A DNA stretch of 64,000 bases, from positions 12,456,835 through 12,520,834 of the forward strand of contig OY759266.1 in NCBI GenBank assembly GCA_963662155.1, given 5' to 3'. Every line of letters begins with the position of its first letter. Positions within the stretch are counted from its first letter, which is position 1. The notes below the pieces were generated by a model that did not search any database, was not told where the DNA came from, and saw only the letters and a list, made by a program, of their open reading frames with translations. The translations under genes were made by a program, and so were the position numbers. Of the stretch, positions 23,301 through 32,300 are shown one piece after another. This stretch comes from Lamellibrachia columna (lineage: Eukaryota > Annelida > Polychaeta > Sabellida > Siboglinidae).

Positions 23301-26300
23301 GTCATCCCCGTCTGTACTAAATTTTGATGCATCTCTGAACATTATTATTTGCCCATCCTAATATTTTCATGGACTCTTGTTCAATGGTATAGGATAATGG
23401 AAAAAAAAAATTATCGGAGGCTACATTTTTTTGTATCTGATGTCAAAGGTCATAGTATAACAAATAAGTTATTTTTATTTACATAGCAAGTGCCATTTTA
23501 CCATACAGGTATGCGTCTGTTTACTGGCTTTCCAATGATATCTTACCTGGTTTTTTTAGCTGCATTAGCAGTGGAGCTATTGGCATTAATGTAATGGTCA
23601 GTAAGCGAGTCAGGTCAAAATTCAGTAACCTATACCTTCAGTAATATTTGACCTAATATGAGCCAACAACTGTGCTGAAAATCATAAAAATTGGAATGGG
23701 GTGATGCAAAATTGACCTAAAAGTGATTGATTTGACATGGAATAACCCACAAGTTCTCTTTATTGTATTTTATTGGCGAATAACAGAGTTGGTGAAATCC
23801 CTAAAAGCATACAGCACCTCATTGATAGGATTTTATTTTTAGATCGTAGTTATTTTTCTGAATTGATTACGAATAAAAAAAATTGATGTTTCGGTACCGT
23901 TTTCAACAGTTGGTTTACCTTTATATGACGTTATTGTAGGACACGGCAGAGTTTGCGCTGAGTTTCCAGCAAGAGTCGCCCATTAAGAAAGGAATATATA
24001 GCGACCAGGACCGACAATTGCAGGCTCGCGTACTAGCTCAGGTGGGATTCCTACTTGTGTTTGAAGTGACATGTATCTGGGTGGGCAAGCATGCAGAATA
24101 CTAGATACCCACTCTTTTGCTTTGGTTTCAGCATGTTTCCATTATTATGGTAGTATCTAATTGATGTCATAATGGTTTTAAATAGTTAGTTATATATTTT
24201 GAATCTTTGTTGTATGTGTTTGTAACTGGAGCTGTTATGTTTAATTGACCATCCACTGGTGCCTCTAATCCTTATATGAATTAACTGAAAGTGACCATTC
24301 ATATATTGTATTATTAAACCCTGAAGACTGCTATCAATATTTAACACTTACCCCTGTCAGAATTATGTACTATTACCAACTTGACTTCTCTGGGACACAG
24401 GGCTATTACTATGCAAAAACTGAGCATTCATGTTTACATTTCATGACAGCATGTCCAGTGATGGCATTAGGAATGAACAACCAATCTAACATCATGGTGA
24501 TGTTATTTATTTCAGCTGACAGCTGCCATGTATGAGATTCATGAGATATTCTTTGAGTTGCCCATGATCGAGAGAATGGCCATCATACAAATGTCTCGGA
24601 TGCTGGAAAGAGAGAAGTTCTTTCGGCCAGAGGTGGAGGTAATCAAACCATTTACTTTCTCCGGCTGTTTCTTCGGTTGCCATGGAATATATTCATGTTT
24701 GCAGACACTGATTATTTATAATCAGTGATTATTAATTATAATTTATATGTTCATCGGTCTGTGTCAGTCTTCCCATATAATATGAAGTCTAAATGTAACA
24801 GATCCCTTGTCTAAATTAGTTGACAGATTATTACACAAATGCATCACATTTTGAATGTCTTGGTGTTGGTCATGAATTTCTTGGTCTGGTTGTCAGAAAT
24901 CATGAATATGTTTCAGTGAATTTATAGAACAGCACATTTGACATTTTTGGTTTCTTATAACCATGACTAAATGTGTCGGTTTATTATATTATGATACACA
25001 CTTTTTATTATAAGTCCAGTAACCCCAAAAGTGTGGTTTCATCTGTATGGATAATACCATGGGTGTGTACAAAAGTGTGGTTTCATCTGTATGGATAATA
25101 CCATGGGTGTGTACAAAAGTGTGGTTTCATCTGTATGGATAATACCTTGGGTGTGTACAAAAGTGTGGTTTCATCTGTATGGATAATACCATGGGTGTGT
25201 ACAAAAGTGTGGTTTCATCTGTATGGATAATACCATGGGTGTGTACAAAAGTGTGGTTTCATCTGAATGGATAATACCATGGGTGTGTACAAAAGTGTGG
25301 TTTCATCTGTATGGATAATACCATGGGTGTGTACAAAAGTGTGGTTTCATCTGTATGGATAATACCATGGGTGTGTACAAAAGTGTGGTTTCATCTGCAT
25401 GGATAATACCATGGGTGTGTACAAAAGTGTGGTTTCATCTGCATGGATAATACCATGGGTGTGTACAAAAGTGTGGTTTCATCTGCATGGATAATACCAT
25501 GGGTGTGTACAAAAGTGTGGTTTCATCTGTATGGATAATACCATGGGTGTGTACAAAAGTGTGGTTTCATCTGTATGGATAATACCATGGGTGTGTAAAA
25601 AAGTGTGGTTTCATGTGTATGGATAATACCATGGGTGTGTACAAAAGTGTGGTTTCATCTGTATGGATAATACCATGGGTGTGTACAAAAGTGTGGTTTC
25701 ATCTGTATGGATAATACCATGGGTGTGTAAAAAAGTGTGGTTTCATGTGTATGGATAATACCATGGGTGTGTACAAAAGTGTGGTTTCATCTGTATGGAT
25801 AATACCATGGGTGTGTACAAAAGTGTGGTTTCATCTGTATGGATAATACCATGGGTGTGTACAAAAGTGTGGTTTCATCTGTATGGATAATACCATGGGT
25901 GTGTACAAAAGGAATGGACTCAAGCACACACTTTGACTCTGTTACTTGCAGCCTCAGAGAAAAAGCCCCGGAGTCAGTGCAGCCACATTGAAGACAATGG
26001 CACGCAAGAGAAAGATCAAGTATCCTTTCATGTCTTCTTCATGCAGCTTCACTGCAGACCAAATTTTATGATTGTGTCATCAGCACATTGCAGTACCCTC
26101 TGCACCAAACTTGATGGCCATATTGTAAAGCACTTACAACTTTTGTCTTTGCATTATACTTTTATTTATGCCACGTTTTGTTGATGGGGGTGAGGGTATG
26201 CAGGACGAGAAAATATGCGAATGCGGTGGTATTAAAACCCTGAAACCTGCGACTGTTGCGAGACTCCTGATTAGTAGTTGCATCTGAGAGGAACAGTGTT

Positions 26301-29300
26301 CCCGGCAGCATCAAACAGAACAAACAAACACGTGCAAATTATTGGAAAATCTCAATATGACTGGAGTTAGTTAAACTATTTTACTTCAACTACCATTACA
26401 ACTGAGGCTATTTATAGAGCAAAAAAGAACGTGGAAAATTGGGTAGAGAATTGGGTATCATCCTTGACCGTCTAGCAGAGCTGCTGAGAAGGCTGTGTGT
26501 GAGCGAACAAGACCCAAGTCTGCCCCGCCAGACAGCAGCTGGAACAGTCTCAGGTGGGGCAAATGACATGAATCACGGTACCTACCGTTGTTTACAAAAC
26601 CATTTTGAAAACTGCATAACAAACGAAACGAGCCATTTCCCTATTTTCATTTTGTTTTATTGCAAATTGGAAATGAATAAAACGGTAATCATACCGTTTT
26701 CCTATATGCCTTTTTGATAATTCGAAATAGAAACTCAGGAAACCAGCAAACAAACTGTTTTTTTTTCCGTTTACTGTTTGAGTCGCCACAAAATGAAAAA
26801 TGATAAACGAAAGTGCTCTACTAGTGCACATGCGCTGTGAAAGTGGGCATGTCATAACGTTGACAAATTACAACAGACCCCTCAACGTTGCACTTACATA
26901 TATGACATATTGCCTTGGGCCTGCTACAGTGACGTGAATAATGTAAATTATCTAGGCCTACATTTTGAGTAAAATATTAACGCTTTCGCAACTTGGCAAT
27001 AGAATGCTTCGTGGTCAAAGTCTCGTCATTTATCACGCTTGGTAATCGGACACTACCGGTGTGCCATAGTGCAGAGATCACACTGCAACCAGTAACAAGG
27101 CATCTTTATGGATTTTTTAGGGGGGATTGCGCTGCTATGGAACTCATTAATCTAACAATTACCTCCTTAAACAATGATGATAACCCATTCAGTAAAGTTT
27201 TTTTACATGCTATAGCTCATCAAATATTGTTAATAATAATAATAACAGTTCTTTGATGCGCCAGTTTCTAGCTTAAGCTAATCACTGCGTGTACAAACTA
27301 AAAGTTCATAAAAAAATATATATATATTTTTTTTATTATGCTACTGTTGGCGTAAAATGGACAACTCTAAAACTGCTTGAAAGTTATTTAACTAACAGCA
27401 CTTTAAAATGATCCAATGGTGATGGAATGGCTACACACGCACTTGGGAGAGATAACAGTACAAAAACAACGTTAACCTGGGTGCCATTTCACAATAAAAA
27501 CAAATGCAAATTCAGACATCAAGTATACGGATTAATATTCCGAAATGTGTTATTATGCAAGCGCATTCAAGTATTATTGACAATCAAGGCTGTGAGGCCA
27601 CGTACAGTATACACAGCATTCAATGGTCCTTTGCAGCCAGTTCCCCTAGCCAACTATCCTTCTTCACACAGGCCTATAGATGGCCCTACAAGTTATGCAT
27701 TCACTGATGATTGGATAAAGGTTCCAGCACTAAGTTGATTTCCTGTATCAATCATTGCAGCTGCTCTGCCATGCTGGGTAATGTTTGAACAAAATCCAGC
27801 AGCTTTTTCCAACTTTACTCCAACTGTGTGTGAACACAACACAACACCTTTAATTTTGACTTTCAACACAACAGATTGGATTTTGTAAGAAAGAGACTGA
27901 CAAGATCAACAAATTTTAGATAGCTGCTTGAATGGGAGTTATTCTTGTGAACTACTATACTACTGCATGAACACAATGTAATAGACCCCATGCCTGTTTG
28001 CAGTAGCAAGTATTAGTGTTGGCTGGATGTGTTAGACTAGGCATGACAGGGGAATCTTCCTCTGCCTGTCAGTTGATGTGAATCTGTTGCTAGTGGCAGT
28101 ACAGTTTCAAGTTGACTACTTTCAATGGATTACCATTCTTTGTTACAATTTATCAATATATTATATGTACCCCAGTTATTGTTTTTAGTTGAAAGGGATA
28201 CTTGATGTTTTGTGTGACTTTGCAGAGGACCAATAAGAAGCAAATATGAATTTAAGACATCTCGAGCCTTGAGGCCAAAGCATGCTATGGCCAGCCCTAT
28301 CAAACCCACTAAAGACAGTATTAACAGGTTGGTATTGCTCTTTCACTGAACATTTGTCTAAATAATTTTATGAAAAAAGTTAAAACTATTAATACAAATT
28401 ACAGTATACATAAACATGTTGTTCCAGTTGCCTTATAGGGGGGCATCCGTGGCCTAGTGGTTAAGGTGTTGGACTCTAAATTCGAGGGTTGTGAGTTCAA
28501 GACCCACACTGGACACGGTTTGTTTTCGAAGCTTAGGCAATTTCGTTTACCCTACTTTGCCTCAGTCTACTCAGCTGCAAATGAGTACAAACACTGTTTG
28601 GAAGGTACCTGCGATGGACTAGTGTCCCGTCCAGGAGAGTCGGTATAACTGGACTCTAAGTTGCTTCACACTACAGAAACCAGGTTTAAGCACTGGCCAT
28701 ATAAGCCTTCATGGCTTCCTAAGGCGTAATGCCTGGGGGATGACTTTACCTGACTGACTTTTTACCAGTTGCCTTATTCAAAATCAATTCTGGAATGTAG
28801 CGGTGCAGTTGTGATTATTCGTCACGATGCTGCTTCAGATTAGTTGCCAAGAAGCAGCAGACAGTGCCTGCTAAACGCCGATTACTTCACAGCAGACTGC
28901 CATCCAAGGCAGCCCTGGGCATCAACAATGCCATCGGAGACAGTCTGCAGAAGAAAGGTAAGACTTGATTACAGGTGTCTAACACACAGATACATATCAA
29001 CGTTTACCAGACTTCTCATTGTGTGCGCAGATACCTATACATGCTTTTATGAATACAAATGCACTACATAGTAGTTATGAATACGAGTAAGTATTATAAT
29101 AAATTATGAATACTGCAACTGATATTGGAACATCAATATAATTAACCTTGTGTAAAAAAGGCAATAGTTTTATTTTGTGAGATATGACAAGCCTTGGCAA
29201 GAGTAAGGGACCAGTCTAGAAATAGTTGTCTTTACAAGTATGGTTTAGGTGCATCAGTGCTCTCGGATACTAACAGGGTAGATTTGAAATTGGGGGTTGC

Positions 29301-32300
29301 AATTTGGCGTACTCTTCGTGGTCTGTTCACCTGATGGTTGTAGCTGATCATGGTCTCAATAGATGTCTTCTTCTTTTGGGTAAGAATCAACCCTCTCTTT
29401 AAGCCTTATAGACTCTGCGTGGATGCACACATACTAAAGTAATGTAAGAGAAAATAATAAAATATTTGGAAGAAAGAGAAAAGATGATAGTGTGCGTGTA
29501 GAACTGCAATTTAAGGAGAGGGAAAGTTGATAGCGTGAAAACTACAATATCAATTAATGTTAATAATAGTAGATCAACTGCCTAATTTACTTTTACTTTA
29601 CTTTATCCTTCCACTGTTGTCATGAAGCATTGCGGGGAGATGTAATCTTCGTTCAACAGCAATGTGGGAGTGCTGGGCGGGTGCTGGCTTGTGTTTCCTT
29701 AATGTCTTTGTGACACCAACAATCCACTGCTTTCTCAGCCTGCTCTGTATCCACGTTATCATGTTGCAAGCTCTTCCAGCAGTTGATTTGGCTGCATTGT
29801 AAGTGGTCAAACCACTTTATATTATTTGTTTTTTGATGTGTTCAAGGACTAGTCATGTTCCAGTCATAGCTTTTGTAATATGTTCTTTTCTAATCCTGTC
29901 TATTCTGGTCTTGTTAAGTTTTCTGCACAAACACCTCATTTCACATGTGGTAGTTTGTGGCTCTCTTTCGCCTAATTATGACAGCGTAATACCATTTCAG
30001 AGGTGACCAAACGTGACTTCTTGGCTCAGACAAAGAGAAGATTAAAAGCATTGGCTATACACTCGTAGCTTCCAAAGCTGTTTATTTGAGGTAACCAGAA
30101 TAAATCTGCTATGTGCACACAGCCTCCCCACTTCTACGCCAACTTCTTTGTTAGCTAGCTGGGTCAGACTGATGTGTTGCGTTACTACTGCTGTTGTATT
30201 AGTCCATTTATTGTTTCACGGGCACATTTTGAAAATCACTGGTGGATTATTATGTTCAGCTTGGCACGGACATTCTTTGAGACGGAGTTACTTTAAAACA
30301 TCATATGCCAACATTTTTAAATAATATAAGACCAAACAATTGTGGACATTTTATTTCCACATGTAGCTGGATTGGTAAAACAAAATAATTTTTAATTTAG
30401 CTCAATGTTGCAAAAGGTCAGTATTATATTTATAGAAAAAAGTTGCAAATTGTGTGAGATGGCATATATGTTTTAAACAGTTGTTTGTGAGCGATAAAGT
30501 CGCAAACATATTAAAATTATATGTCACTGTTATTAATGATAGAGTAAGAAACAGTGCCACCCAGGCACGGGGTAATAGTAATATGTAATAGTAATTGTAA
30601 TAGACGTTTTTTTGGATGAGATTTTTTCAAAAGTAATAGATCCTAAAGTAATACATAATAGTCTATTACTTTTCTATTACATCTATTGCCGCGTACTTAC
30701 AAAAAATCAGATTTGTTTGCATGTTATTCCAACTGCTAGTAATTGTGAACAATGTATAGACAATGGCCGAGCCGTTATTTAAACAATGTGAAAATACCAG
30801 TAGGCTGATAATTAGATGCATTCAGAAATACCTGCTCAAAGAAACAATGGTGGAGTAGCAAACCAATTACTAATTGTTGAGATGCCACATTTCTAGCACA
30901 CACAAAGGGCATGGTTTCGGATGTGTGCAGGCAGGCAACAAACGTTATCTTAGAGCAGGAGCTGCAACCTGTATGGAATTCAAAGTAAGCTTTGATTTGA
31001 GCCGAACTTCTGAGTTCTTTTTTTCAAATTGCCAATTGCCAAATGGTAGGTAACATTGCCACACAAACCCTTTGTTCAAATTTGGACAAATATTCTCACC
31101 TCAAATCTGCACCTCACCTATCCTCTTCAGGCCCAGTGACCCATAAGGCCAAATACTTAATCTTCAGATCTTCAAATGGTGTACAAATGTATGTTTAGCT
31201 AGTACTACAAAGACAGAGTTCATGGGTAATTCTAGGGTTCACAGACCAATAATTTTTTTTAATTTATATTCAGCGATAGTAATAATGACGCAGTAATAGT
31301 AGTAGATATCCTGGTAATAGTAATAGATTAGAATTAATGTAATAGTAGTAGAAACAGTAAGAAGTAATAGTAATAGATTGTCTGTAACCAAACCCATGCC
31401 TGGTGCCACTGTAAAAATTCACACTCAGTTTAACAAGATTTGCCATCCAAGCCAGAGGCCCAGATGGCAAGTGGACAAGGAAGCCATTGGCTTATCGAGA
31501 GTCCAACAATGTTCATCTACTTATAGCCCGCCCTCCTGAGATATGTGTCAACCTTGTTTTTAAACATATTCACGCTGCTAGCAGTTACACAATCTGTAGA
31601 CAATTTGTTCCATTCATTTATTGTCCTCTGTGAGAACGAGTGCTTCCTGATGTCCAATCTACATTGATCCTTTACTAATTTTACCTCATGTCCTCTAGTT
31701 CTGCTATCCTTCTTGAGTGAGAAAACATTTCTATCAATATTTTCATACCCATTCAATATCTCAAAAACTTCAATCTGATCTCCTCTTAACCTCCTTGTCT
31801 CTAGAGTTGTTAAACCACATTCTTTCAGGCGTTCTTCATAACTAAGGTCTCTCAGTTCTGGAATCATTTTAGTTGCTCTCCTTTGTATGCGTTCAAGCGT
31901 ATCTATATCCTTCTTACGATATGGTCTCCATACTTGTATACAGTATTCTAAATGAGGTCTAACTATTGCTTTATAAAGAGGTATAATTAACTTTTTTCCC
32001 TTGTATGTTATGTTTCTTCTAATCAATCCAAGAATTTGATTACCCTTTGAAGCGGCAATACCACACTGCTCTGAAACTTTCATATCAGCGCTTATTGTAA
32101 CTCCTAAGTCCTTTTCTTTTACAGTAGTACCCAGAACAGTATCTCCCATTTTATAGTTTACTTTCAAGTTCCTATGTCCTGTATGTAGGCATTTACATTT
32201 CCCAAAATTGAACAACATCTGCCATTTCTCAGACCATTTCACTAATCTGTCTAGATCGTTTTGTAAATGTTGTTTATCACCATCAGTATTAACCTTTCTA

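Larger units (their letters stand above)
20719..23748 (-). mobile_element. 3.03-kb DNA transposon with ~430-bp terminal inverted repeats, in CCP110 intron 5
   Basis: The left end GGGTCATTCCGTGTCAAATC and right end GATTTGACATGGAATAACCC are inverted repeats. Similarity continues inward for roughly 430 bp (20719-21143 against 23314-23748), for example ATCCTATACCATTG near 21060 against CAATGGTATAGGAT near 23385. ACAA flanks both sides (20715-20718, 23749-23752), a likely 4-bp target duplication. The interior carries minus-strand remnants: a helix-turn-helix-like part (22669-22298, [33 protein letters not shown]) and a C-terminal part (22153-21398, [19 protein letters not shown]). I recognise these motifs from repetitive uncharacterised invertebrate proteins. 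The middle of the gene is missing, so the copy is non-autonomous. Superfamily not determined. Confidence 0.85.

Noticed and set aside
25027..25911. Possible CRISPR array
   Set aside because: Repeats are contiguous with no unique spacers, and the locus is a eukaryotic intron.
28437..28510. Functional tRNA gene
   Set aside because: A and B boxes are present but the acceptor stem does not pair; the unit is the head of a SINE with target duplications.
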